Origin: Oceanobacillus neutriphilus | GTDB lineage: Bacteria > Bacillota > Bacilli > Bacillales > Amphibacillaceae | Length of the DNA: 64,000 bases | Assembly: GCF_014645515.1 (NCBI RefSeq) | Contig: NZ_BMLW01000006.1 | Coordinates: 186,001 to 250,000 of the forward strand | Direction: 5' to 3' | In this document: positions 1 through 9,002 of the stretch, piece by piece | How the letters are laid out: each line of letters starts with the position of its first letter | Numbering within the stretch: the first letter of the stretch is position 1 | The notes under the pieces: model-generated | Seen by the model: the letters and a program-made list of their open reading frames with translations, nothing else | Database searches by the model: none | Told to the model about the DNA's origin: nothing | Position numbers and translations under genes: made by a program

Positions 1-489
1 AGATGCGAATACACCTGGAACCATTCCAATTCCGAAGAATGCTACTGCCGGTATTAAATATACGAATGCCGGCATTGTCTGCATAAAGTCTAATACTGGA
101 GTAAGAATCGAATTGGCAATTTTGCTCTTTGCCATCAATATTCCCACTGGTACACCAATAATGACAGACAATAGACTTGCTAAAATGACCAAAGTCACTG
201 TAGACATTAACGCATCCCATAATTCCTGGTTATATACAAACCATAGACCAACGATAGAGAACACTGCTAATCCTAATTTCTTACCGGAAACAAAGAATGC
301 AATCACAGCAACAATTAAGATAAACAAAATTGGCGGGATACCTGGTAGTAGATCTCCAGATATAAAGTCCATAAAATCGCCAAAATGGCTTTTAATTGGT
401 TCGAAAAGAAACGCAAATGCATCCTGAATCCAACTTGTCGCAGACTCAGTCCATTCTGCTAATGGTATTTTATCCATAAAATCAAGCAT
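1..489 (-). CDS. opuAB: Glycine betaine/proline ABC transporter permease (partial, 3' end outside window)
   Basis: Membrane permease of an OpuA-type (ProW family) importer for compatible solutes such as glycine betaine. About 163 N-terminal residues are visible. They contain several hydrophobic segments after an amphipathic N-terminus and the start of the binding-protein-dependent permease domain (ILASLLSVIIGVPVGILMAKS). The start at 489 is chosen because GGAGG lies 9 bases upstream; it overlaps the end of the ATPase gene by 8 bp, which suggests translational coupling. The remaining permease and the expected binding protein (opuAC) would lie beyond base 1. Role is known from the family; the exact substrate is inferred. 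Confidence 0.9.
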   Translation of the reverse strand, partial: MLDFMDKIPLAEWTESATSWIQDAFAFLFEPIKSHFGDFMDFISGDLLPGIPPILFILIVAVIAFFVSGKKLGLAVFSIVGLWFVYNQELWDALMSTVTLVILASLLSVIIGVPVGILMAKSKIANSILTPVLDFMQTMPAFVYLIPAVAFFGIGMVPGVFAS

Positions 490-1681
490 CCATATTCACC
501 TCCCCATCATTTGCAAGTGCGGCCAATACCGCTCCCCGGACAATAATTCCGTTTAAACGATTATCATCGCCTACAACTGCAATTGGGATAGGAGTATCAT
601 AAATAATAGAGAAAATTTCTTGCATCGGTGTATCCGGTACAACTTTTAATATATCTGTTTTTAAAATTTCTTTAATGTTTGACACTTCCTTTTTACGGGC
701 TTCGGAAGCATCGTCTGCTGTGACATAACCTTGTAAGCGTCGTTTATCATCAACAACAAGAATGCTTGAGATTCCTTCCTTGCGCATTCTTTCTAACGCT
801 GCTCTTGGGCCATGCTTATCAATATTGATTGTCTCCGGTCGCTTCATAATATGACTTGCAGTGAGGATTTTCGAACGGTCCACATCCTCCACAAATTTCT
901 CAACGTAGTCATTTGCCGGATTCATTAGAATTTCTTCTGGAGTGCCAATTTGTACAATAGCCCCATCTTTCATTAACGCAATTCGATCTCCTAAGCGGAG
1001 AGCTTCATCAAGGTCATGCGTAATAAAGATAATGGTTTTCTTCATTGTAGATTGCAAATCAATTAACTCGTCCTGCATTTCTTTACGGATAAGCGGATCA
1101 AGTGCTGAGAAAGCTTCATCCATTAACAGCACTTTCGGATCGTTAGCCAGTGCACGGGCCAGTCCTACACGCTGCTGCATCCCGCCGGATAATTGGCCAG
1201 GTTTCTGATGCATGTAGTCACCCAGGCCAACAAGTTTTAATGATTCTTCTGCACGTTTTTCCCGTTCAGCTTTATCAATGCCTTGTACTTCTAAACCAAA
1301 CCCTGCATTTTGTAAAATTGTGCGATGTGGGAAAAGTGCGAATTGCTGAAAGACCATTCCTAATTTTTCACGACGTACTTGTCTTAATGCTTTTTTATCC
1401 ATTGTCGCTAATTCTTTTCCATCAATAAGAATAGATCCTTCACTTGGATCAATTAAACGATTTATTAACCGGACCAGCGTAGACTTCCCACTTCCAGAAA
1501 GCCCCATTATGACAAATATTTCTCCTTCTTCTACAGAGAAACTGGCACGATTTACTCCGACAGTATTTCCTGTCTTTTTCAATATCTCTTCTTTGGTCAT
1601 GCCCTGATCTAACATTTTAATAGATTGGCTGATGTTTTTACCAAAGATTTTAGACAGGTTTTTTGCTTCAACTACTGCCAT
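482..1681 (-). CDS. opuAA: Glycine betaine ABC transporter ATP-binding protein
   Basis: ATPase of the OpuA osmoprotectant importer, 399 aa, typical length for the family. Walker A GLSGSGKST at about residues 60-68, signature LSGGMQQR and Walker B VLLMDEAFSALD are all intact. The C-terminal 120 residues form a pair of CBS domains, the module that senses ionic strength in OpuA-type ATPases. The ATG at 1681 has AGAGGTG upstream. First gene of an operon with the overlapping permease gene. A sigma-A type promoter lies about 170 bp upstream with two inverted repeats, so osmotic or choline-responsive repression is plausible but not shown. Confidence 0.95.
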   Translation of the reverse strand: MAVVEAKNLSKIFGKNISQSIKMLDQGMTKEEILKKTGNTVGVNRASFSVEEGEIFVIMGLSGSGKSTLVRLINRLIDPSEGSILIDGKELATMDKKALRQVRREKLGMVFQQFALFPHRTILQNAGFGLEVQGIDKAEREKRAEESLKLVGLGDYMHQKPGQLSGGMQQRVGLARALANDPKVLLMDEAFSALDPLIRKEMQDELIDLQSTMKKTIIFITHDLDEALRLGDRIALMKDGAIVQIGTPEEILMNPANDYVEKFVEDVDRSKILTASHIMKRPETINIDKHGPRAALERMRKEGISSILVVDDKRRLQGYVTADDASEARKKEVSNIKEILKTDILKVVPDTPMQEIFSIIYDTPIPIAVVGDDNRLNGIIVRGAVLAALANDGEVNMDA

Positions 1682-1769
1682 GTAATCACCTCTTTATTTT
1701 ATTTTGATTTGTAGTACATTTTTAGGTAAATCAATCTTTGGTACTCCTGAACCAATTATGCTGTAAACA

Positions 1770-1804
1770 AAAATAAATGAATCAACTATCGACTCATTTA
1801 TTTT
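1770..1804. repeat. Inverted repeat in the opuA leader
   Basis: Perfect 11-bp arms AAAATAAATGA / TCATTTATTTT separated by 13 bases, in the transcribed leader between the opuA promoter (-10 at 1852-1857) and the opuAA start. It is AT-rich and lacks a following T-run in the opuA direction, so an operator or a regulatory RNA hairpin fits better than a terminator. Function unknown. Confidence 0.5.
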
Positions 1805-1851
1805 ACGGCATCTATATAGATGTGTTTACCTTTTTCCAGGCAACTTTGTTT

Positions 1852-1880
1852 ATTATAGGGTAGTTTCCGGGAAATCTCAA
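1852..1880 (-). promoter_or_regulatory. opuA sigma-A promoter
   Basis: Reading the minus strand: -35 TTGAGA (1875-1880), exactly 17 bases, -10 TATAAT (1852-1857). It points to opuAA, leaving a leader of about 165 bases. The -10 is a perfect consensus and the -35 matches 5 of 6. Confidence 0.75.
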
Positions 1881-1899
1881 ACGGCCTGTAGCGCCGTTT
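1879..1899. promoter_or_regulatory. Operator-like inverted repeat at the opuA -35
   Basis: Perfect arms AAACGGC and GCCGTTT with a 7-base centre; the first arm overlaps the -35 hexamer of the opuA promoter by two bases. The placement suggests a repressor or activator site. The regulator is not in this window; GbsR/OpcR-type regulators are known for opu genes but their site was not matched here. Confidence 0.45.
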
Positions 1900-2044
1900 C
1901 CCAAGAGTTTTAAGCAGTTTATCTCGTCTATCACATACAGGATGATCTTTTCTGCCTTTTTCTGCAGTTTACTTTTAAATACTCCCTTATATTACAATTC
2001 GACATGTTTTATTGCCCTAATGTTTCTATTTATTTTCACTTTTA

Positions 2045-2572
2045 TTACGTATTTTTCAAATTATATCGTCTGTACCAATTTAAAATATACAAAGCCAGTA
2101 TCAGAATGAATGCAGTTCCCCCCATAATAATTCCTCCGAGCAGAATCATTTTTACCAAAGCCCAGCCTGCTTTTATATGTAAAATAAAGAAAACAATTAA
2201 AAAAATGCTTGAAAGAATTATATATTTACTGAGCAATCGTCCTTCCTGATTTAATTGCTCCAGCAGCTGCTCCTGATGTCCCGCCATTGGCGAAGCTTCC
2301 GGCGATCCCTGAAAAATCTCCATATAATCAAGTGCATCAACCAGTTCCCATCCTTCGTCTATTTGCGGCATATCTTCATCTGTATTTTGAAAAGACTGAA
2401 AATCTATGTGATACTGCACTTCCTTAGGATCATCTTCTTTTAGTTGAAAGAGCAGGCCGCCCAATCGTAACTTCTCTACACTCCAGCCTTCTTTCGCAAG
2501 AGTTTCTAATTTTTCGGTGCCCGTATTATGGAAGAAGATTCTAGCAGGATTCCAAACAAATTTCTTTTTCAC
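2045..2572 (-). CDS. DUF2812-like membrane-anchored protein
   Basis: 175-aa protein of unknown function. The N-terminal 90 residues resemble DUF2812: a KKFVWNP opening, an 'LAKEGWSVEKLRLGG' stretch, and beta-rich segments such as YHIDFQ. The C-terminal part carries two hydrophobic segments (about residues 115-165). GTG at 2572 is chosen as start because AGAGGTGG precedes it; an upstream ATG at 2596 lacks a ribosome site. In many Firmicutes DUF2812 genes sit next to PadR regulators, but no such neighbour is present here. Stands alone between the opuA promoter and a divergent peptide-transport operon. Confidence 0.65.
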   Translation of the reverse strand: MKKKFVWNPARIFFHNTGTEKLETLAKEGWSVEKLRLGGLLFQLKEDDPKEVQYHIDFQSFQNTDEDMPQIDEGWELVDALDYMEIFQGSPEASPMAGHQEQLLEQLNQEGRLLSKYIILSSIFLIVFFILHIKAGWALVKMILLGGIIMGGTAFILILALYILNWYRRYNLKNT

Positions 2573-2786
2573 GAAATTCCACCTCTTTATAATCAATCAT
2601 GATATATCTTAAATTATTTATCATTATACTAGATTTTTAACAATCCTTCCTGCCTCTTATATAGGAAAGCATCAGATTCATTTAAATAAACCCTCTTGTA
2701 GCAATTATTTACCTTTTTCTACAATTTTCAAAACTGTGTATTTTTTCACGTTTTTCAAATCAATTATATTTCTCTAAACTTTTTCA

Positions 2787-2795
2787 TGATATAAT
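2787..2795 (+). promoter_or_regulatory. Extended -10 promoter of the dpp-like operon
   Basis: TGATATAAT matches the TGN-TATAAT extended -10 motif, 43 bases before the first gene at 2839. No good -35 hexamer was seen at 16-18 bp, which is tolerable for extended -10 promoters. Confidence 0.55.
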
Positions 2796-2838
2796 CAAGT
2801 CTGACCTATAACAACGAGAGAAAGGATGAAAAAACCCG

Positions 2839-3744
2839 ATGAGTCATTCAAGCGAACATATCGAAAAGCCGCAGACAGCTGTCAGGCCGCCTAATCCCCG
2901 ACTTAAAAGCTGGAAAAGTGTCTTTAATAAACTTAAGAAAAATAAGTCGGCTGTTGTCGGCGGTATTTTAATTATTTTACTTATCATTATTGCTCTTGTC
3001 GGACCATACTTAACCCCTTATGATCCTCTATATGATCAGGATGTCACCAATAAACTGGCTACACCTTCTTCCGATCATTGGTTTGGAACAGATAACTTTG
3101 GAAGGGACATATTCAGCAGGGTAATCCAAGGAACTGGATTAACGCTGATGATAGGATTTTTTTCTATTTTACTTGGGGCAACTGTCGGTGTATTCCTCGG
3201 TATTATCGCAGGATATTATGGTAAACGGACAGACAGCATTATCATGCGGATAATGGATGTACTATTAGCATTTCCTAGTATTCTATTAGCACTGACTATT
3301 GTAACTGTGCTGGGAGGAAACATGTTTAACGTCATCATTGCTGTTGCTGTTTCGTCTGTACCTATTTTTGCCAGAATTGTCCGGGGGTCTACTTTATCTG
3401 TGAAAAAGCTGGAATATATTGATGCTATGAGAGCATTGGGAGCCAGCGACTCCAGAATTATTTTCAAACATATTTTACCTAATATCACCTCTCCAATTAT
3501 CGTTCAAGCTACGTTAAGTATTGCTACAGCGATTCTATCAGCCAGTGGACTTTCCTTTTTAGGTTTGGGCGCACAGCCTCCTACACCGGAATGGGGAGCA
3601 ATGCTGAGTGACGGCAGAAACTATTTATACAACGCACCCCATGTGGCATTATTCCCGGGGCTTGCTATTGTCGTAGCTGTACTGGCATTTAACTTACTTG
3701 GAGATGGATTACGTGATGCATTCGATCCAAAAACGAGAGAATAG
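2839..3744 (+). CDS. Peptide/dipeptide ABC transporter permease (DppC/OppC type)
   Basis: 301-aa inner-membrane permease. An N-terminal OppC_N region (RLKSWKSVFNKLKKNKSAVVGG) is followed by a binding-protein-dependent permease domain with about six membrane segments. The family hallmark EAA-type loop is visible as 'MRALGASDSRIIFKHILPN'. C-terminal GDGLRDAFDPKTR is typical of DppC. First gene of a four-gene operon in the order C-B-D-F. No substrate-binding protein gene is present in the operon, so it may borrow one encoded elsewhere. Substrate (di/oligopeptide, nickel or other) cannot be set from sequence alone. Confidence 0.88.
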   Translation: MSHSSEHIEKPQTAVRPPNPRLKSWKSVFNKLKKNKSAVVGGILIILLIIIALVGPYLTPYDPLYDQDVTNKLATPSSDHWFGTDNFGRDIFSRVIQGTGLTLMIGFFSILLGATVGVFLGIIAGYYGKRTDSIIMRIMDVLLAFPSILLALTIVTVLGGNMFNVIIAVAVSSVPIFARIVRGSTLSVKKLEYIDAMRALGASDSRIIFKHILPNITSPIIVQATLSIATAILSASGLSFLGLGAQPPTPEWGAMLSDGRNYLYNAPHVALFPGLAIVVAVLAFNLLGDGLRDAFDPKTRE

Positions 3745-3760
3745 GAAGAGGTGAACCATT

Positions 3761-4717
3761 TTGTTTCAATTTATCATTCGACGTATTTTACAAACGATAC
3801 CCGTCTTAATTGGTGTATCTATTATCGTATTTAGCATGATGCATTTGGTTCCCGGGGACCCTGCACAAGTGATTGCCGGCGAAGGTGCTCCACAGGAACA
3901 AATTGATAATATTAGAGAACGGCTGGGTTTAAATGACCCGCTTCCAAAACAGTACTTAGATTATGTAACCAATGCTGTCCAAGGTGATTTAGGAACTTCA
4001 ATGCGAAGCGGACGGGATGTTTCATCTGAAATCGGCGCCAGATTTTGGGTTACTGTTGAACTGGCCTTTTATAGTACAGTTTTAGCTGTATTTGTAGGAT
4101 TAATTGTCGGTATTATCTCTGCAACACGGAAATATTCTGCAATTGATACAATACTCATGCTGGTAGCTTTATTCGGCTTATCCATGCCAAACTTCTGGCT
4201 TGGTTTAATGTTAATTCAATGGTTTGCGATTGGAATTGATTTACCATCCTGGGTACCTTTCTTTAGTGATACAGCCTGGTTCAGTCCTTCAGGCTGGGGC
4301 AGCTTCAGTCAGGTTGTTTTGCCTGTTATCACATTAGGTACAAGCAGTGCTGCCATTATTGCGCGTATGACCCGCTCCAGCATGCTGGATGTTATTGGAC
4401 AGGATTATATCCGGACTGCCCGTGCCAAAGGGGTTAAAGAACAAATCGTTATTTATCGGCACGCATTGAAAAATGCGCTGATTCCAATCGTTACCGTGGT
4501 TGGTTTACAATTCGGCGGACTTCTGGGAGGAGCTGTATTAACAGAGTCTGTATTCGCTATTAATGGAATGGGGAAATTAATTATTGATTCGATTCAGGCC
4601 CGTGATTTCCCGGTTGTTCAAGGTACTATTTTAGTTGCGTCACTTCTCTTCGTTTTTGTAAACTTACTTGTAGACGTCGCTTATCGTTTCTTGAACAAGC
4701 GCATTGATTTAGACTAG
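3761..4717 (+). CDS. Peptide/dipeptide ABC transporter permease (DppB/OppB type)
   Basis: 318-aa permease partner of the preceding gene, with the standard DppB opening (MFQFIIRRILQTIPVLIGVS) and six predicted membrane segments. The EAA loop reads 'YIRTARAKGVKEQIVIYRHALKN'. TTG at 3761 is used as start because AGGTG lies 7 bases upstream and no ATG fits the conserved N-terminus. 16 bp downstream of the DppC gene. Order C before B is the reverse of most dpp/opp operons. Confidence 0.88.
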   Translation: MFQFIIRRILQTIPVLIGVSIIVFSMMHLVPGDPAQVIAGEGAPQEQIDNIRERLGLNDPLPKQYLDYVTNAVQGDLGTSMRSGRDVSSEIGARFWVTVELAFYSTVLAVFVGLIVGIISATRKYSAIDTILMLVALFGLSMPNFWLGLMLIQWFAIGIDLPSWVPFFSDTAWFSPSGWGSFSQVVLPVITLGTSSAAIIARMTRSSMLDVIGQDYIRTARAKGVKEQIVIYRHALKNALIPIVTVVGLQFGGLLGGAVLTESVFAINGMGKLIIDSIQARDFPVVQGTILVASLLFVFVNLLVDVAYRFLNKRIDLD

Positions 4718-4757
4718 TATTCTCTAATTACTAGATTTTAGAAAGGAGCTGCTTACT

Positions 4758-5804
4758 ATGACAGGTGCACCTGACACTTCATATGATAATATATTAGAAA
4801 TTAAAAATTTACAGACTTCTTTCTTTACAAAAGATTTAGAAGTAAAGGCTGTAGATGGTGTTTCATTTAGTATTCCAAAAGGAAAAGTACTGGGTGTCGT
4901 TGGGGAATCTGGTTCCGGTAAAAGTATTACCTCACTATCTATTCTTCGCCTAATTGAAGAACCAGGAAAAGTCAAAGGAGGAGAAATTCTCTTCAAGGGA
5001 GAAAATCTCTTAAATAAAAGCGAAGCACAGATGCGTAAAATCCGTGGTAATGAAATATCAATGATTTTCCAGGAACCAATGACTTCTCTTAATCCAACCT
5101 TTACTGTTGGACAGCAAATTGGAGAATCATTCCGTATCCACCAAGGGCTAAGTAAGAAAGAAGCAAAGAAAAAATCGGTTGATATGTTAAAGCTTGTCGG
5201 TATTCCTTCCCCGGAAAAACGTGTGGATCAATATCCTTTTGAATTATCCGGCGGAATGCGTCAACGTGTAATGATTGCCATTGCCCTTGCATGTAATCCA
5301 GATTTGCTTATTGCCGATGAGCCGACAACCGCACTGGATGTAACCATTCAGGCACAAATTTTAGATTTAATGAAAGATTTGCAGAAAAAATTGGATATGG
5401 GTATTTTATTAATTACGCATGACTTAGGTGTTGTTGCCGAGACCTGTGATTATGTAGCCGTTATGTATTGTGGTAAAGTAGTTGAATTTACCGATAAGAA
5501 AACATTATTCACAGAGCCAAAACACCCGTACACTGTCGGTTTGATGGAATCTATTCCTCAATACGATCAAGATGTCGAAGGAGATCTAGCAGTTATTAAA
5601 GGATCTGTTCCCAGTCCTGCTGATATGCCTAAAGGCTGCCGATTTGCACCAAGATGCCCATTTGCAACGGATTTATGCCGAAATAAATTACCTGATTTAG
5701 AAACAGATGAAGATGGTAACCAAATTCGTTGCTGGATTTATTCTGATGAATGGGATGGAGATCCGGAGGTGAACGTTTATGAGCGATCAGAAAGTACTTC
5801 TTAA
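4758..5804 (+). CDS. Peptide ABC transporter ATP-binding protein (DppD type)
   Basis: 348-aa ATPase. Walker A GESGSGKS, signature LSGGMRQR, Walker B LLIADEPTTALD. The C-terminal oligopeptide-transporter extension keeps a four-cysteine pattern ([14 protein letters not shown] followed by a later RCW), which in related DppD/OppD proteins can hold an iron-sulfur cluster. AAAGGAG precedes the ATG. Its 3' end overlaps the next gene by 26 bp. Confidence 0.9.
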   Translation: MTGAPDTSYDNILEIKNLQTSFFTKDLEVKAVDGVSFSIPKGKVLGVVGESGSGKSITSLSILRLIEEPGKVKGGEILFKGENLLNKSEAQMRKIRGNEISMIFQEPMTSLNPTFTVGQQIGESFRIHQGLSKKEAKKKSVDMLKLVGIPSPEKRVDQYPFELSGGMRQRVMIAIALACNPDLLIADEPTTALDVTIQAQILDLMKDLQKKLDMGILLITHDLGVVAETCDYVAVMYCGKVVEFTDKKTLFTEPKHPYTVGLMESIPQYDQDVEGDLAVIKGSVPSPADMPKGCRFAPRCPFATDLCRNKLPDLETDEDGNQIRCWIYSDEWDGDPEVNVYERSESTS

Positions 5805-6801
5805 AGTAAATGAATTAAAACAATATTTTCCGATTAAAGGCGGGATTTTCGGACGCACCGTTAATCACGTAAAAGCAGTAGACGATGTATCCTTTGAAAT
5901 TTTTGAGGGAGAAACACTTAGTATTGTAGGAGAATCCGGCTGTGGGAAATCAACAACTGGCCGGGCGATTCTCCGCCTGGATGAACCGACTGCAGGAGAA
6001 GTAGAATTTGATAATACCAATATCCTTGAGTTGGATAAAAAAGAAATGAATAAATTCCGTAAAGATATGCAGATTATCTTCCAGGATCCATATGCTTCGA
6101 TTAACCCTCGTCATACTGTACGACAAATCTTAACAGAAGCAATGGAAATTCAAAATGCTGTACCGAAAAAAGAAAGAAATGATCGTGTCAAAGAATTAAT
6201 GGACACAGTTGGTCTCGGACCACACCAGGCAGACCGGTACCCGCATGAGTTCAGCGGCGGACAGCGGCAACGTATTGGAATTGCCCGTGCATTATCGGTA
6301 AATCCAAGATTAATTATTGCAGATGAAGCCGTTTCTGCGCTTGATGTATCTATTCAGGCTCAGGTAATCAACCTGTTAAAGAAACTGCAGCGCGAATTTA
6401 AATTAACGTACCTTTTCATTTCTCATGATCTAGGTGTAGTTCGTCATATTTCCGATCGAATTATTGTAATGTACTTAGGGAAAATAGTCGAAATAGCAGA
6501 TAAAAATTCATTATTTACAAATAATATGCATCCTTATACAAAGGCCCTGCTATCTGCCATACCCAGTACAGACGTAGAGAAGAAAAAAGAACGCATTATG
6601 TTAAAAGGAGATGTACCTTCTCCAATTGATCCTCCGGAAGGCTGCCGTTTCCATACACGTTGTCCATTCGCAACGGATTTATGCCGCACAAAGGTACCAG
6701 AACTTCGTAACACCGAAGGGATGAAGGACGGCCATCGTGCAGCTTGTCACCATATGGAAGCTATCCGTTCCGGTGAGCATCAGGCGCAAGTGCATGCTTA
6801 A
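5779..6801 (+). CDS. Peptide ABC transporter ATP-binding protein (DppF type)
   Basis: 340-aa second ATPase of the transporter. Walker [10 protein letters not shown], signature FSGGQRQR, Walker [13 protein letters not shown] (a V replaces the usual I/T after A). The C-terminal cysteine pattern [14 protein letters not shown] is retained. The start ATG has GGAGGTG 8 bases upstream, inside the 3' end of the DppD gene, which implies coupled translation. Last gene of the operon, followed by a strong bidirectional terminator. Confidence 0.9.
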   Translation: MSDQKVLLKVNELKQYFPIKGGIFGRTVNHVKAVDDVSFEIFEGETLSIVGESGCGKSTTGRAILRLDEPTAGEVEFDNTNILELDKKEMNKFRKDMQIIFQDPYASINPRHTVRQILTEAMEIQNAVPKKERNDRVKELMDTVGLGPHQADRYPHEFSGGQRQRIGIARALSVNPRLIIADEAVSALDVSIQAQVINLLKKLQREFKLTYLFISHDLGVVRHISDRIIVMYLGKIVEIADKNSLFTNNMHPYTKALLSAIPSTDVEKKKERIMLKGDVPSPIDPPEGCRFHTRCPFATDLCRTKVPELRNTEGMKDGHRAACHHMEAIRSGEHQAQVHA

Positions 6802-6926
6802 GTAATTTATATAAGCAGGGATGGGGAGGGTTTCATATTTGCTTGTTATGTATGATTATAATCAAAATAGAGCAAACCCTCATGCCTTCCGTAGATGAAA
6901 ACATCGTCTTCTATACATGATTACCA

Positions 6927-6981
6927 CTTAAATACCCCGTATCAAACCAGCAAAAGCTTGGTTCGATACGGGGTATTTAAG
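6927..6981. terminator. Bidirectional terminator between dpp-like and opp operons
   Basis: 17-bp perfect stem, CTTAAATACCCCGTATC at 6927-6943 pairing with 6965-6981, with an extra inner AACCA/TGGTT pairing. It lies between two convergent operons, 126 bp after the DppF stop and 15 bp after the OppF stop. Confidence 0.8.
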
Positions 6982-6995
6982 CGGGTCTAGAATGT

Positions 6996-7937
6996 TTACT
7001 TTTTATGATTATAGTTTGCTTTATATTGTTCAAACTCTTTTTCTGAGCAGTTAACAAAATGTCCCGGAGAAATTTCACGCATACGCACATCTTCTCCATC
7101 CTCATACTGATGGATGTCCGGACGATATGCTTTCCGCTTCCTTGAGCGTTCATATTCCGGATCTGGAAGAGGTATTGCGGAAAGCAGTGATTGCGTATAA
7201 GGATGAACCGGGTTCCGATACAAATCATCTGCAGGTGCCAGCTCAACCAATTTCCCGAAATACATAACGCCAATCCGATCGCTGATATATTTGACCATGG
7301 ATAAATCATGGGCAATAAACAAATAAGTTAATTCCCGTTCTTTTTGCAATTTTTTCAGCAGGTTAACTACCTGCGCCTGAATGGATACATCCAAAGCAGA
7401 TATTGGTTCGTCCGCTATAATAAATTCCGGCTCTACTGCAAGTGCACGGGCAATTCCGATTCTTTGCCGCTGTCCACCAGAAAATTCATGCGGATAACGA
7501 TTAGCGTGCTCCTTATTCAAGCCTACTGTTTCCAGAAGCTTGTAGACCTTTTCTAATCGTTCTTTTGGTGATTTAGCAAGTCCATGAATATCGATACCCT
7601 CTGCAATTATGTCAGATATCTTCATTCTTGGATTTAAGGATGCGTAAGGGTCTTGGAAAATCATCTGCATTTTTTGGTTGAATTCTTTTAGTTCCTTACC
7701 AGATTTCTTTCCATGAACATTTACACCATCGTATAAAACTTCTCCGCCTGTAGCATTATACAAACGAATCAACGTTCTTCCTGTTGTTGACTTACCACAG
7801 CCTGATTCTCCAACCAGTCCAAGTGTCTCACCTTTATAAATATCAAAGCTTATATCATCAACAGCCCGTACTTCTTTGGGCTTGCCGATATTAAAATATT
7901 GCTTCAGGTTTTTTACCTCTAACAATTTCTCTGTCAT
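6996..7937 (-). CDS. oppF: Oligopeptide ABC transporter ATP-binding protein OppF
   Basis: 313-aa ATPase. Walker [10 protein letters not shown], signature [15 protein letters not shown], Walker B FIIADEPISALD. The C-terminus (SRKRKAYRPDIHQYEDG...) is the form seen in Bacillus OppF and lacks the cysteine cluster found in the DppF-like protein nearby. Last gene of oppABCDF, 1 bp after oppD. In Bacillus this transporter imports oligopeptides, including cell-cell signalling peptides. Confidence 0.93.
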   Translation of the reverse strand: MTEKLLEVKNLKQYFNIGKPKEVRAVDDISFDIYKGETLGLVGESGCGKSTTGRTLIRLYNATGGEVLYDGVNVHGKKSGKELKEFNQKMQMIFQDPYASLNPRMKISDIIAEGIDIHGLAKSPKERLEKVYKLLETVGLNKEHANRYPHEFSGGQRQRIGIARALAVEPEFIIADEPISALDVSIQAQVVNLLKKLQKERELTYLFIAHDLSMVKYISDRIGVMYFGKLVELAPADDLYRNPVHPYTQSLLSAIPLPDPEYERSRKRKAYRPDIHQYEDGEDVRMREISPGHFVNCSEKEFEQYKANYNHKK

Positions 7938-7938
7938 C

Positions 7939-8985
7939 TTACTTGTCCCCCTTTATAGAAGCGTGGAACTTCGCCTGCCGCTCTTGAACTGCCAATGGGG
8001 GCTCTACTTTAGGTGCATCTGGATGCAGAAGCCATGTTGCCGCATAATGCGTGTCAGATACTTTAAACATTGGCGGCTGTTCTTCCTTGTCTATTTTCAT
8101 AGCGTAAGGATTTCTTGGTGCAAACGCATCTCCTTTAGGCGGATGAAGCAGATCTGGTGGTGTACCCGGAATTACAAACAGCTCCTCATCCTGTGAATCC
8201 AGACTCGGCATCGAGCTGATTAGTCCCCATGTATACGGGTGCTGCGGATTGTAGAATATCTCATCTACTGTCCCAACTTCGACAATCTTGCCGCCGTACA
8301 TAACTGCCACACGGTCAGCAACATTGGCTACTACACCTAAGTCATGCGTAATAAATATAATAGATGTTTCAATTTTCTTTTGCAGATCCTTCATCAAATC
8401 CAGTATTTGACCTTGAATCGTTACATCCAGAGCAGTTGTCGGCTCATCAGCAATTAATACTTTCGGAGCACAAGCCAATGCAATGGCAATAACCACACGC
8501 TGTCTCATTCCACCTGAAAATTGATGCGGATATTGTTTTAAGCGGGTCTCCGGTTTTGGAATACCAACTAAATCCAGTAGTTTTATTGTACGTTCCGTTG
8601 CTTCCTTTTTACCTAAATTTCGATGTTTAATTAATGGTTCCATAATCTGCTTACCAATCGTCATCGTAGGATTCAGTGAAGTCATTGGATCCTGGAAAAT
8701 CATTGAAATATCCTTTCCCCGGATTTTTTGCATTTTCTTTTCAGATGCGGTTGCAAGATTTTCTCCGTTAAAAAGAATCTCTCCTGATTTAATTTCAGAA
8801 TTACCCTGTGGCAGCAGCCTCATAATTGACTTTGTCGTTACCGATTTACCTGAACCAGATTCCCCGACAATCGCAAGTGTCTCTCCCTCATGTAAATCAA
8901 AATCTACACCTCGGATTGCCTGCACTTCCCCGGCAAATGTATGGAACGATATATGAAGATCTTTTACTTCTAATAATTTTTTCAT
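7939..8985 (-). CDS. oppD: Oligopeptide ABC transporter ATP-binding protein OppD
   Basis: 348-aa ATPase. Walker A GESGSGKS, signature FSGGMRQR, Walker B VLIADEPTTALD. The C-terminal extension reads GDAFAPRNPYAM, the OppD variant in which the cysteines of the usual CxFxxRC motif are replaced, and ends with the SDTHYAATWLLHPDAP stretch typical of Gram-positive OppD. It follows oppC by 17 bp. Confidence 0.93.
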   Translation of the reverse strand: MKKLLEVKDLHISFHTFAGEVQAIRGVDFDLHEGETLAIVGESGSGKSVTTKSIMRLLPQGNSEIKSGEILFNGENLATASEKKMQKIRGKDISMIFQDPMTSLNPTMTIGKQIMEPLIKHRNLGKKEATERTIKLLDLVGIPKPETRLKQYPHQFSGGMRQRVVIAIALACAPKVLIADEPTTALDVTIQGQILDLMKDLQKKIETSIIFITHDLGVVANVADRVAVMYGGKIVEVGTVDEIFYNPQHPYTWGLISSMPSLDSQDEELFVIPGTPPDLLHPPKGDAFAPRNPYAMKIDKEEQPPMFKVSDTHYAATWLLHPDAPKVEPPLAVQERQAKFHASIKGDK

Positions 8986-9002
8986 ATCATTTCACCTCAA
9001 CT

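Noticed and set aside
1864-1876. Noc-like sequence GTTTCCGGGAAAT in the opuA promoter spacer
   Set aside because: It is 13 bases, one short of the 14-bp palindrome, and not symmetrical; probably part of the promoter only.
6827-6881. GAGGGTTT...AAACCCTC hairpin after the DppF-like gene
   Set aside because: The loop is about 40 bases and there is no T-run; the 17-bp stem just downstream is a much better terminator.
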